NCBI GenBank assembly: GCA_030597995.1
Contig: JAUVQV010000036.1
Span: forward strand, 1-7,333
Source: Candidatus Rokuibacteriota bacterium
Lineage (GTDB): Bacteria; JAUVQV01
Direction: 5' to 3'
Length of the DNA: 7,333 bases
Below the pieces are notes generated by a model, which had not been told where the DNA came from, did not search any database, and was given only the letters and a program-made list of their open reading frames with translations. Of the stretch, positions 1 to 6,591 are shown in pieces. Each line of letters opens with the position of its first letter. The first letter of the stretch is position 1. The position numbers and the translations under genes were made by a program.

Positions 1-861
1 GAGTTCCTCCTTCTTTCGGGCCGGGGTCGGCAGGGAGTCGGCGAACTTGACCAGGTCCGCCTGCCGGAGCAGGGTCAGCAGCTGCCTGTCCTCGGCGGTC
101 CGGACGGCGCGGGCTATTTCCTCGGTGGTGTACTCGGCGGCCGGGAAATTCCGCAGGGACTCTAGGTAGCGTCTCATGATTTCAGAGAAACCGAAGTAGA
201 ACTCCTTGACCCGCCCCTTTTCGAAGAGCCGCCGGGCGTCGAGCCGCTCGAGCTCCTTTCCGGCGCGGACGTGGGGGAGTGCATCGGGTGTGATATAGCT
301 TTTTCGGGTGCGCCCCCGCAGCCACCACAGGATTCCCAGGGCGAGGAGCGCGACCGCGAGGCCGCCGGATACCCAGGGCAGAAAGCGCCGCCAGGCCGCC
401 CGGAGCGGCATGATATCCTGCGGGGGCCGGGGCTGTGCCTCGTCCAGCGGTTCAACAAGATTGGAGAGGACGGTGATTGAAACCGGGTCGGCCTCCAGAG
501 TCCGGGTCTCACCTTCGCGGTCGACATACGAGAGAGAGAGGGTGTTCGCTTCCCAGGAGTCGAGCCGGTCGACGAGGATTTCGAAACGTATCGAATCCCT
601 TCCCCGTTCCCTCCCGAGGATCGTGACGTCCTCCAGGCCTCCTATCCCGGGCCCCTCAGGGAGGCGGGCTCCCTCGGGGAGCCGATAGTTCAGGGTGAGC
701 ACGACCACACTCCCGAACGGGGCCGAATCACGGTCCAGGGTGGCGGAGAGGCTTCCCTCCGTCACCGGGGGATTGCTTCGGGGCTGTGAGAGGCCGGCCG
801 CCACCAGGACAAGGAGGATCCCCATCGCTGCCGGGACGAAGAAACGCCGCCGTTCCTTCAT
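1..861 (-). CDS. BatD-like membrane protein of a MoxR/DUF58 cluster (3' end outside window)
   Basis: This frame stays open from the ATG at 861-859 to the left edge, giving 287 codons with no stop. Residues about 7-25 form a hydrophobic signal or anchor segment after a KERRR start. Residues about 30-150 look like a beta-rich extracytoplasmic domain. A single membrane helix follows at about 161-182, ending in WWLRGR. The cytoplasmic tail contains YLE, a TTEE stretch and DLVKFADSLPTP near residue 277, the pattern I associate with C-terminal tails of BatD and DUF4381-type proteins. The ATG overlaps the upstream DUF58 stop (ATGA), so translation is probably coupled; GGAGAAGG lies about 11 bases upstream. 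It is shorter before the membrane helix than classical BatD, so 'BatD-like' is a family-level inference. Such proteins are thought to work with MoxR ATPases and vWA proteins at the envelope; the precise role is unknown. The conserved tail is nearly complete, so probably only a short end is missing. Confidence 0.72.
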   Translation of the reverse strand, partial: MKERRRFFVPAAMGILLVLVAAGLSQPRSNPPVTEGSLSATLDRDSAPFGSVVVLTLNYRLPEGARLPEGPGIGGLEDVTILGRERGRDSIRFEILVDRLDSWEANTLSLSYVDREGETRTLEADPVSITVLSNLVEPLDEAQPRPPQDIMPLRAAWRRFLPWVSGGLAVALLALGILWWLRGRTRKSYITPDALPHVRAGKELERLDARRLFEKGRVKEFYFGFSEIMRRYLESLRNFPAAEYTTEEIARAVRTAEDRQLLTLLRQADLVKFADSLPTPARKKEEL

Positions 862-1739
862 CCCGCCAGCCGCCTTCTCCGGTTCTCGAAGAGGCGCGTG
901 AGGGGTTCCACCACCGGTCCGTCGGTGGAGAGCTCCACCAGGTCCACTCCGGCTCTGCGGAGGAGGTCGGAGAGATAGGCCCGCTGTTCCCTTCGGTACC
1001 GGCGCCACAACTCTCGCAGGCCCCGGCTCCCGGTGTTCAGCAGCGACACCTCTCCGGTTTCGGGGTCCTTCAAGGTGACCAGGCCGACGTCGGGGAGTTC
1101 CTCCTCCGCGGGATCGGAGACCCGGAGCACGGTCAGATCGTGCTTTTTGGCGCTCAGGCTCAGAGACTTTTCATACCCGGTGTCGGCGCAGTCGGAGATC
1201 ATAAAGACTATGGCGTGCCTCTTGACAGTGCGGTTGAGATACGAGAGGGCCGTATCGAGGCTAGTGCTTAACTCCTGCGGCTGGTAAGTGAAGACTTCCC
1301 TGATGAGACGCCAGACATGGGAAGCGCCTTTTTTCGGGGGGATGTACTTTTCCATCCCGGCGCTGAAGAGGATGGCGCCCACTTTGTCGTTGGTCCGGAT
1401 CGCCAGAAAGGCCAGCATACCGGCCACCTCGGCCAGGAGCTCTCTCTTGAACCTGGCCCTGGTCCCGAAGAGGTGAGAACCGGAGAGGTCCAGAAGGAGC
1501 ATGACAGTCAGCTCCCGTTCCTCGTGAAAGACCTTCACAAACGGGTGGCCGAAGCGGGCCGAGACATTCCAGTCGATGCTGCGGATGTCGTCCCCGACCT
1601 GGTATTCGCGCACCTCGGCGAATTCCATGCCCCGGCCTTTGAAGGCGCTCTCGTACTGGCCGGCGAAGAGCTCGGCGGCCAGCCGCCGGGTGCGGAAATG
1701 GAATCGCTGGATCTTCTTGAGGAGTTCTTCCGGGATCAT
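858..1739 (-). CDS. DUF58 family protein with vWA-like domain
   Basis: The 293-residue protein shows the DUF58 signature at residues 44-58 (REYQVGDDIRSIDWN), followed by the usual VKVFHEERE stretch near 68-76. A vWA-like domain follows, with a MIDAS-type DLSGS at 84-88 (D84, S86, S88) and an ISD at 181-183 that would supply the distal aspartate. No signal peptide or membrane helix is visible, so it is probably cytoplasmic. DUF58 proteins are typically encoded directly after a MoxR ATPase, as here, and are thought to be its metal-dependent partner or adaptor in assembling or activating other proteins; the client here is unknown. The ATG lies one base after the moxR stop, with GAGAGGA about 14-15 bases upstream. 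The stop overlaps the start of the BatD-like gene by four bases. The length is normal for the compact version of the family, and all key residues appear intact. Confidence 0.92.
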   Translation of the reverse strand: MIPEELLKKIQRFHFRTRRLAAELFAGQYESAFKGRGMEFAEVREYQVGDDIRSIDWNVSARFGHPFVKVFHEERELTVMLLLDLSGSHLFGTRARFKRELLAEVAGMLAFLAIRTNDKVGAILFSAGMEKYIPPKKGASHVWRLIREVFTYQPQELSTSLDTALSYLNRTVKRHAIVFMISDCADTGYEKSLSLSAKKHDLTVLRVSDPAEEELPDVGLVTLKDPETGEVSLLNTGSRGLRELWRRYRREQRAYLSDLLRRAGVDLVELSTDGPVVEPLTRLFENRRRRLAG

Positions 1740-1740
1740 C

Positions 1741-2721
1741 TCAGGGGACTTCTATCCTCTCGAGTATGGTTCGGATCAGATCGTCGGAGCTCTTGCCTTC
1801 CGCCTCGGCCTCGTAGCTCAACAGCACCCGGTGCCGGAGCACATCCGGGGCCATGGATTTCACGTCCTGGGGGGTGACGTAGCCGCGGCCGTTGAGAAAG
1901 GCGTGGGCCCGCGCAGCGAGGCCGAGCCAGATCGAGGCCCGCGGCGAGGCCCCGTAGCTGATCAGGGGGGCCAGGTCGAGCCCGAATTCCCCGGGGTCCC
2001 TGGTCGCGCGGCTGAGGCGGACGATGTAGTCCATGATCTTCTCTTCCATGTGGATGGATTTCATGGTCTCCATAGCCGATACGAGCTGCGGGTAGTCCAC
2101 CACTCCGGCGGCCGGTTCGGGGTCGGACTGGTAGACACGCTCCATGATCTTCTTCTCTTCCTCGGCCGAGGGGTAGCCCACCCTGATCTTCAGCATGAAG
2201 CGGTCAATCTGGGCCTCCGGGAGGGGATAGGTGCCCTCCTGTTCGATCGGGTTCTGGGTGGCGAGGACCAGAAAGGGCCGCTCCAGACGGAAGGTCTCCT
2301 CCCCGATCGTGACCTGCTGCTCCTGCATCGCCTCCAGAAGCGCGCTCTGCACCTTGGCCGGGGCGCGGTTGATCTCATCGGCCAGGATGATGTTGTGGAA
2401 GATGGGTCCCTTCTTGATCTCGAAGGAGGCCGTCCCGGGCCGGTAGACCTGGGTCCCGAGGATGTCCGCCGGCAGGAGGTCCGGAGTGAACTGGATCCTC
2501 TGGAAGGAAGTCCTGATAGTCGCTGCCAGGGTCTTCACGGCCGTGGTCTTGGCCAGCCCGGGAAGGCCTTCCAGAAGGAGGTGACCTTCGCAGAGGAGAC
2601 CGATCAGCATCCTCTCCATGAGGTTTCTCTGGCCCACCACGACCTTTTCGATCTCGGTCATGATCTGCCGGAGCACGACGCCCTCCTTTTCGACCCGCTG
2701 GGTTATTTCCTGTATCTCCAT
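1741..2721 (-). CDS. MoxR family AAA+ ATPase
   Basis: The 326-residue protein is a standard-length MoxR ATPase. Walker A is GLPGLAKT at residues 52-59, the usual MoxR variant. Walker B is IILADE at 111-116, followed by INRAPAKVQSALLEAMQE. Sensor 1 lies in LATQNP (N157), AQIDRF is at 170-175, and the sensor-2 region has SPRAS at 259-263 before the C-terminal lid. MoxR proteins hydrolyse ATP as oligomeric rings and act as chaperone-like activators, usually with a vWA/DUF58 partner; here that partner is the next gene. The ATG at 2721 is chosen because GGAGGA sits nine bases upstream and conserved family sequence begins right after it. The frame remains open upstream to about 2907, but that extension is not MoxR-like and crosses a repeat-like sequence. 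It is the first gene of a leftward operon. No strong promoter was found in the AT-rich stretch upstream. Symbol withheld because MoxR subfamilies differ in role. Confidence 0.95.
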   Translation of the reverse strand: MEIQEITQRVEKEGVVLRQIMTEIEKVVVGQRNLMERMLIGLLCEGHLLLEGLPGLAKTTAVKTLAATIRTSFQRIQFTPDLLPADILGTQVYRPGTASFEIKKGPIFHNIILADEINRAPAKVQSALLEAMQEQQVTIGEETFRLERPFLVLATQNPIEQEGTYPLPEAQIDRFMLKIRVGYPSAEEEKKIMERVYQSDPEPAAGVVDYPQLVSAMETMKSIHMEEKIMDYIVRLSRATRDPGEFGLDLAPLISYGASPRASIWLGLAARAHAFLNGRGYVTPQDVKSMAPDVLRHRVLLSYEAEAEGKSSDDLIRTILERIEVP

Positions 2722-2730
2722 CGTGCGTGT

Positions 2731-2736
2731 TCCTCC
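2731..2736 (-). promoter_or_regulatory. Ribosome binding site of the MoxR gene
   Basis: On the minus strand GGAGGA stands nine bases before the ATG at 2721. It decides the start codon, because the same frame is open for about 186 further bases upstream without a comparable site. Confidence 0.75.
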
Positions 2737-2787
2737 AGGTTTTGTAATTAAATATCGCCCTTCTTCGCAGACTTTTACGGATTTTGC

Positions 2788-2821
2788 AAGAAAAAAAGGT
2801 GTCAGGTCTTGACATGTGACA
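2788..2821. repeat. Short repeat-like sequence with inverted repeat and A7 tract
   Basis: Reading the plus strand, an A7 run (2791-2797) is followed by GG, then TGTCA (2800-2804), a five-base spacer and its inverted copy TGACA (2810-2814). A direct copy of TGACA follows at 2817-2821. The core resembles a dispersed intergenic motif that I recall from several environmental bacterial genomes, where such motifs can be linked to REP-type or IS200-like elements; this is memory, not a search. Only one copy is visible in this window. It lies in the leader region of moxR. Alternatives are a protein-binding site or chance. Confidence 0.3.
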
Positions 2822-2896
2822 TAACGTAGAGAAAGGCGTGTTCGCAGGGGAAGGGGCATACGCACCCGGAGGCCGATTGTGACCCGTGGGGACTTA

Positions 2897-2924
2897 TTGA
2901 AAAACATCCCGATTCATATATAGT
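2897..2924 (+). promoter_or_regulatory. Candidate sigma-70-type promoter for the glycosyltransferase operon
   Basis: TTGAAA (2897-2902) and TATAGT (2919-2924) each match the -35 and -10 consensus at five of six positions and are separated by 16 bases. The predicted transcript would start near 2931, about 26 bases before the GTG start. The AT-rich patch stands out in GC-rich surroundings. The sigma factor preference of the host is unknown, so this remains a pattern match. Confidence 0.4.
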
Positions 2925-2944
2925 TGTGGCAGCAACCGCCGCGC

Positions 2945-2951
2945 GGGGAGG
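2945..2951 (+). promoter_or_regulatory. Ribosome binding site of the glycosyltransferase gene
   Basis: GGGGAGG ends six bases before a GTG codon at 2958, which supports GTG as the start rather than a later codon in the same frame. Confidence 0.65.
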
Positions 2952-2957
2952 TCTTCC

Positions 2958-4211
2958 GTGGAATGTGTCGTGATTAGAGAGGAACTGCGGGAGAAGCTGC
3001 AGGGTATCGGGGAAGCGGATCTCCTGATCGGTGTCCCGAGCTTCAACAGCGCGAACACGATCCGGCACGTAGTCCAGGCCGTGCAGGTGGGCGTGGCCAA
3101 GTACTTCCCCGAAAAAAGGGCGGTGCTGATCAACTCCGACGGCGGCTCCACCGACGGGACACGGGAAGTCGTGGAGCAGGCTGTCATAGAGGACTTTCAG
3201 CCCCTGCTCATCAATCAAAGACGGGACCTGCTCTCCAAGATAGTGACCCCCTATCACGGCATCTCCGGGAAGGGGAGCGCCTTCAGGACGGTCTTCGAAG
3301 TCGCCAAGGAGTTGAAGGTCAAGGCCTGCGCGGTGATCGACTCGGATTTGAGAAGCATCACTCCGGAATGGATCGATCTGCTCATCCGGCCGGTGCTGGA
3401 GCGGTCGTATGACTTCGTGGCGCCTTTTTACCTCCGGCACAAGTACGACGGCACGATCACGAACAGCATCGTCTATCCGCTGACCGCGGCTCTCTATGGC
3501 CAGCGCATCCGGCAGCCGATCGGCGGCGACTTCGGGTTCTCGGGGGAGCTGGCGAAATTCTACCTGACCAAGGATGTCTGGGAAACGGACGTCGCCCGCT
3601 TCGGTATCGACATCTGGATGACCACTACGGCGGTGGCCAACGGTTTCAGAATCTGCCAGTCCTTTCTCGGGGCAAAAATACACGCCGCCAAGGACCCTTC
3701 CGCGGACCTCCCGCAAATGCTCGCCCAGGTCGTGAGCTCCCTTTTCATGCTCATGGAAGAGCACGAGCCGGTGTGGAAAAACAGCCGGGGCATGAACCCG
3801 GTCCCCATTTTCGGTTTTCGTTATGACGTGGGCGTGGAGCCGGTCAACGTCAACCTGGAGAGGATGATCAGCATGTTCCGGCTCGGTCTGAAGGAACTCG
3901 GGGATCTCTGGAAAGAAATTCTGGAGGCGGAAACGCTCTCGGGGCTCATTGAGGCGGCGGGGCGGGAGCCCTTCCGCATTGACGACGCGCTCTGGGGCAG
4001 GGTGCTGTACGATTTTTCCCTGGCCTGGCACCGGAAGGTCCTGAGCAGGGAGCACATTTTGAGCTCCCTGACCCCTCTCTACCTGGGCAAGGTGGCTTCC
4101 TTTGTGGGGGAAACCGAGCGCTGCTCGGCACGGGAGGTGGAGGAAAAGCTGGAGGCATTGTGCTGCTCCATGGAAGAGATGAAGCCGTATCTCATTGAGA
4201 GATGGAGATGA
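2958..4211 (+). CDS. GT-A fold glycosyltransferase related to mannosylglycerate / glucosyl-3-phosphoglycerate synthases
   Basis: The 417-residue protein has no signal peptide or membrane helix and should be cytoplasmic. An N-terminal GT-A nucleotide-sugar domain shows GVPSFNSANTI (25-35), DGGSTDGT (61-68), SGKG (103-106) and a metal-binding DSD (128-130) followed by LRSITPEW. The acceptor side has RQPIGGDFGFSGE (185-197), FGID (215-218) and a histidine at 242. A helical C-terminal region of about 120 residues follows. From memory, Rhodothermus mannosylglycerate synthase (GT78) has the same order: PGKG, DAD, EQPLGGE, WGID and a metal-binding His about 25 residues later, with similar total length. 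GpgS (GT81) shares DSD and QPLSGE. The fold and retaining, metal-dependent chemistry are therefore likely; sugar donor and acceptor are not determined. It starts with GTG after a good ribosome site and is followed 13 bases later by a channel-like gene, suggesting one transcript. A generic family 2 enzyme is the alternative. Confidence 0.8.
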   Translation: MECVVIREELREKLQGIGEADLLIGVPSFNSANTIRHVVQAVQVGVAKYFPEKRAVLINSDGGSTDGTREVVEQAVIEDFQPLLINQRRDLLSKIVTPYHGISGKGSAFRTVFEVAKELKVKACAVIDSDLRSITPEWIDLLIRPVLERSYDFVAPFYLRHKYDGTITNSIVYPLTAALYGQRIRQPIGGDFGFSGELAKFYLTKDVWETDVARFGIDIWMTTTAVANGFRICQSFLGAKIHAAKDPSADLPQMLAQVVSSLFMLMEEHEPVWKNSRGMNPVPIFGFRYDVGVEPVNVNLERMISMFRLGLKELGDLWKEILEAETLSGLIEAAGREPFRIDDALWGRVLYDFSLAWHRKVLSREHILSSLTPLYLGKVASFVGETERCSAREVEEKLEALCCSMEEMKPYLIERWR

Positions 4212-4213
4212 AA

Positions 4214-4220
4214 GAGGTGA
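4214..4220 (+). promoter_or_regulatory. Ribosome binding site of the mscS-like gene
   Basis: GAGGTGA lies four bases before the ATG at 4225, just after the glycosyltransferase stop. It favours ATG 4225 over an in-frame TTG at 4195 that lies inside the upstream gene. Confidence 0.65.
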
Positions 4221-4224
4221 TGCT

Positions 4225-4920
4225 ATGGAAAGATATCTCGAGAAGATTGTCGTAGGGCCCTTTAAGGCTTTCGTGGAGCGGCTGCTGACTTTTCTGCCCA
4301 ACCTCCTGACGAGCCTCGTGCTCATCGGTGCCGGCCTCCTGATCGCCTGGCTGGCGAAGGTCGCCGTGGTGAAGGCGGCCCAGTTTCTGAAGATGGACAA
4401 GCTCTCGGAGCGTGCCGGCATGAAGCTGATGCTCGAGCGGGGGGGCATCAAGGATCCTCTCCCCAGGCTCCTGGGGAGGATCGCGTACTGGCTGGTGGTC
4501 ATCACTTTCGTCATCATGGGACTGAATGCCCTCAGCGTCCCGGCCGTAGAGGAGCTCTTCGAGAGGTTTTTTCTCTATCTGCCCAATGTGGTTATGGCTG
4601 CGGTGGTGATGGTGATCGGCTACACGGTGGGGAATTTCCTGGGCCGCGCCGCCCTGATTGCCTCCGTGAACGCGGGGCTACGGATCTCCGGACTGGTCGG
4701 CAGGCTGGTCAAGGTCACCGTGTTTTTCATTTCACTGACCATGGCTCTCGAACTTCTCGGTATCGGCGAGGACACGGTGTTGGTAGCTTTTACGATTGTG
4801 TTCGGTGGGCTGGTGCTCGCCCTGTCGATTGCCTTCGGCTTGGGCGGCAAAGACGCCGCGAAGGAGTACATCGAGAAGATCAGGGAGAAGGAGGAGAAAG
4901 ATGAGATCGAGCACATCTGA
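4225..4920 (+). CDS. Small MscS-like membrane protein of conserved TM helix repeats, no cytoplasmic beta domain
   Basis: The 231-residue protein is mostly hydrophobic, with likely helices at about 24-44, 86-105, 119-141, 160-180 and 184-206. Two related units are visible: LPNLLTSLVLIGAG (24-37) followed by KAAQFLKMDKLSERAG, and LPNVVMAAVVMVIG (119-132) followed by a similar amphipathic stretch. This is the 'conserved TM helix' architecture seen in MscS-like families. The last helix, FGGLVLALSIAFGLGGKDAA (193-212), is glycine/alanine-rich like the pore-lining TM3 of MscS. The protein then stops after a short charged tail (IEKIREKEEKDE) instead of continuing into the MscS beta and alpha/beta domains. 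It is thus either a compact family member or a membrane partner rather than a proven channel. The stop is not an obvious truncation, since the charged tail ends cleanly. It is co-oriented with the glycosyltransferase and its 3' end overlaps the convergent DUF885 gene by 41 bases. Confidence 0.8.
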   Translation: MERYLEKIVVGPFKAFVERLLTFLPNLLTSLVLIGAGLLIAWLAKVAVVKAAQFLKMDKLSERAGMKLMLERGGIKDPLPRLLGRIAYWLVVITFVIMGLNALSVPAVEELFERFFLYLPNVVMAAVVMVIGYTVGNFLGRAALIASVNAGLRISGLVGRLVKVTVFFISLTMALELLGIGEDTVLVAFTIVFGGLVLALSIAFGLGGKDAAKEYIEKIREKEEKDEIEHI

Positions 4921-6502
4921 GTGCTAGCGCCCGTTCCAGATCTTTGAAGGCGATTTCGCCCTCGGCGAGTATCCGCCGCGCAAATCCTACTTCGTCGCCG
5001 GCGCCGAAACGGTCGCACAGAGACTGCAGACGTCGCCGCCCGATCGTATAGCAGACCTGATACCCCGGCTGCAGGGTGTACCGGCGGGCCGCGGCATGGG
5101 CCTCCAACCGGGAAAATCCCACCCTCGCGAGGTCCCGGGAGGCGGCGGAGATGTCCATCCACCCGCTCTGAAGCCCCAGGTCCGCCTTCCCCCGTACGGC
5201 GTGCCGCAGCCGCCGGCGTGCCAGGATCAAACGGTCCCAATCGCCGGAGAAATAGCCGGTTCGAGACAACAGCTCCTCGGCAAAGCAGGCCCAGCCCTCG
5301 TAGAAGAGCGGCCGCTCCAGTGGGCGGCGGATGGCCCGGCGCAGATTCCAGCGGGAAACGTCCAGCAGATGGTGACCGGGATACGTTTCATGGGCCGCCG
5401 TCATCCGGTAGCCGGGGTGCAACCCACCGCCCGATACTTCCACCCTTCCACCGGCCAAAAGATAGAAGGTGCCCCCTGAAGGCGGGTGGCCAGGGCGCGC
5501 GCTGTAGGCATCAGTGCCGCGAATCGCCCACAGGCCGGCCGGGACCGGAACCACCTCCACCGGGCAGGCCCGCGCCAGCTCGGGCGAAATCAGGCCAAGA
5601 TCCGTGCAGTGCCGTTCCAAAGCCGCCACCTCGTTTCGGTACAGAGCGGTCACCCCGCCGGGAGGCAGCCCCCGGCGGGGGATATTTTCCCACAGCTCGG
5701 CCCAGGGGAGGCCAGGATCCAGACGGCGGGCCTCCCTCTCCAGGGATCGTTCCGCCTCTGCGGTTTCCAGCTCGAGTTCCCGGTAGATCTCGTCCACCCC
5801 CCCGTCGCAGCCGAGGTGATCCCGGACCACCCGCTCCATCACCTCGCGGGGGAGGATGAAATCGTTTCCGGTCGGGATGTCTCGGAGAAGCTCCCCGAAG
5901 CGATCGATGGCCTCTGCGGGCTGGGGGATCCCCGCCCCGGAGTCCTTCAATGTAGACGCCCAGGGCAGGGATTTTCGCACCATCTCCACCCCCAGATCGC
6001 GGAAGAGGGCCGGCACCCGGCCCCGTCGCAGGGTGCGGCCCGCCGCCTCCAGGAAGGCGGGGAGACCCCGGACCCGTTCGCACCAGGCGTCAGGATCGGA
6101 TGAGGACAGCGCCTCCGAGAGGCCGATGTTGGCCACGGTGACGTAGAAGGTGGGCTGCCTGAGATGGAAGCGGACCTCCGTCAGCTGCTCGCGCAGGGTG
6201 CGGGCCGCACCCGTCAGAAGGGAAATGTCAGTCAGCGTCTCCGGATCGGATTGGCCTTTGGAGGGTCGGCTGAACTCCTCCTCGGCGGCCGAGAGCGTTC
6301 CCGCCACCTCTTCCACGGCCTCGGGCGAGAAGTCGTCCCAGACGGACCATTGGGGCTCCGGCCGCACCACCTGGGGAAAATAGGGGAACTCGTCACTGGC
6401 GGAACAGATCGGGAAGGCACAAGAAACCACATCGAACATTCGGCACGCGGCCGCATCCACTCTCTCTCTCAGGAGCCGGTAGTCCTCGCTGTGCGAGATC
6501 AT
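4880..6502 (-). CDS. DUF885 family putative zinc metallopeptidase
   Basis: The 540-residue protein carries the DUF885 hallmarks in order. HETYPGHH at 371-378 is the family's metalloprotease-like HExxPGHH motif. YEGWACFAEE at 401-410 matches its conserved GWAxYAE motif; an acidic residue there (E409) may be the third zinc ligand by analogy. PGYQVCYTIG at 479-488 is the usual C-terminal signature. The N-terminal two-thirds are helical and charged. No signal peptide is seen, so the protein is predicted to be cytoplasmic, whereas many relatives are exported. Family members are described as peptidase-like; the substrate here is unknown. ATG 6502 was taken because the frame begins there with plausible family sequence, although its ribosome site is weak (AAGGAAC lies rather far upstream). 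The final dozen residues are encoded opposite the end of the mscS-like gene and look unconserved. It lies 89 bases downstream of the GAF-PAS gene on the same strand; co-transcription is possible. Confidence 0.87.
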   Translation of the reverse strand: MISHSEDYRLLRERVDAAACRMFDVVSCAFPICSASDEFPYFPQVVRPEPQWSVWDDFSPEAVEEVAGTLSAAEEEFSRPSKGQSDPETLTDISLLTGAARTLREQLTEVRFHLRQPTFYVTVANIGLSEALSSSDPDAWCERVRGLPAFLEAAGRTLRRGRVPALFRDLGVEMVRKSLPWASTLKDSGAGIPQPAEAIDRFGELLRDIPTGNDFILPREVMERVVRDHLGCDGGVDEIYRELELETAEAERSLEREARRLDPGLPWAELWENIPRRGLPPGGVTALYRNEVAALERHCTDLGLISPELARACPVEVVPVPAGLWAIRGTDAYSARPGHPPSGGTFYLLAGGRVEVSGGGLHPGYRMTAAHETYPGHHLLDVSRWNLRRAIRRPLERPLFYEGWACFAEELLSRTGYFSGDWDRLILARRRLRHAVRGKADLGLQSGWMDISAASRDLARVGFSRLEAHAAARRYTLQPGYQVCYTIGRRRLQSLCDRFGAGDEVGFARRILAEGEIAFKDLERALALRCARSHLSPPSP

Positions 6503-6591
6503 GCTTCACATTCTTTCTGTTCCTTGATGGGTTACAATGCCTTAAAGTCGCACCATGAATTTTGTGGGCTAGTGAGAGGTGCGGGGGCTGT

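Noticed and set aside
526..541. Short GA dinucleotide run as a possible slippage site.
   Set aside because: It is short, lies within an intact BatD-like frame (encoding Leu-Ser repeats), and nothing indicates frameshifting.
1576..2751. A 391-codon plus-strand open frame opposite moxR and the start of DUF58.
   Set aside because: It is antisense to unmistakable MoxR and DUF58 motifs, has no family features and spans the moxR/DUF58 junction; it is a shadow frame.
2791..2814. Rho-independent terminator on the minus strand (hairpin followed by T7).
   Set aside because: The stem is only five base pairs with two G-C pairs, and no minus-strand gene lies directly upstream to be terminated.
2809..2837. 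Perfect TTGACA at 2809-2814 as a plus-strand -35 box.
   Set aside because: No acceptable -10 hexamer is found 16-18 bases downstream (AAAGGC lies there), and TTGACA is part of the inverted repeat.
2722..2907. N-terminal extension of the MoxR protein by about 62 residues.
   Set aside because: The extension is unlike MoxR proteins, crosses the repeat-like sequence, and a strong GGAGGA site precedes the ATG at 2721.
2937..2951. GC palindrome (CCGCGCGG) beside the glycosyltransferase ribosome site as an RNA switch.
   Set aside because: Such short GC palindromes are expected by chance in this composition, and no second pairing arm or known riboswitch core is visible.
2802..4517. A very long open frame (571 codons) on the minus strand opposite the glycosyltransferase and mscS-like genes.
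   Set aside because: Its translation shows no recognisable domain and is rich in R, P, H and D as expected for the shadow of GC-rich codons. The opposite strand carries clear conserved motifs and ribosome sites.
4903..4926. AGCAC/GTGCT hairpin at the end of the mscS-like gene as a terminator.
   Set aside because: The stem is five base pairs and no T-run follows on either strand.
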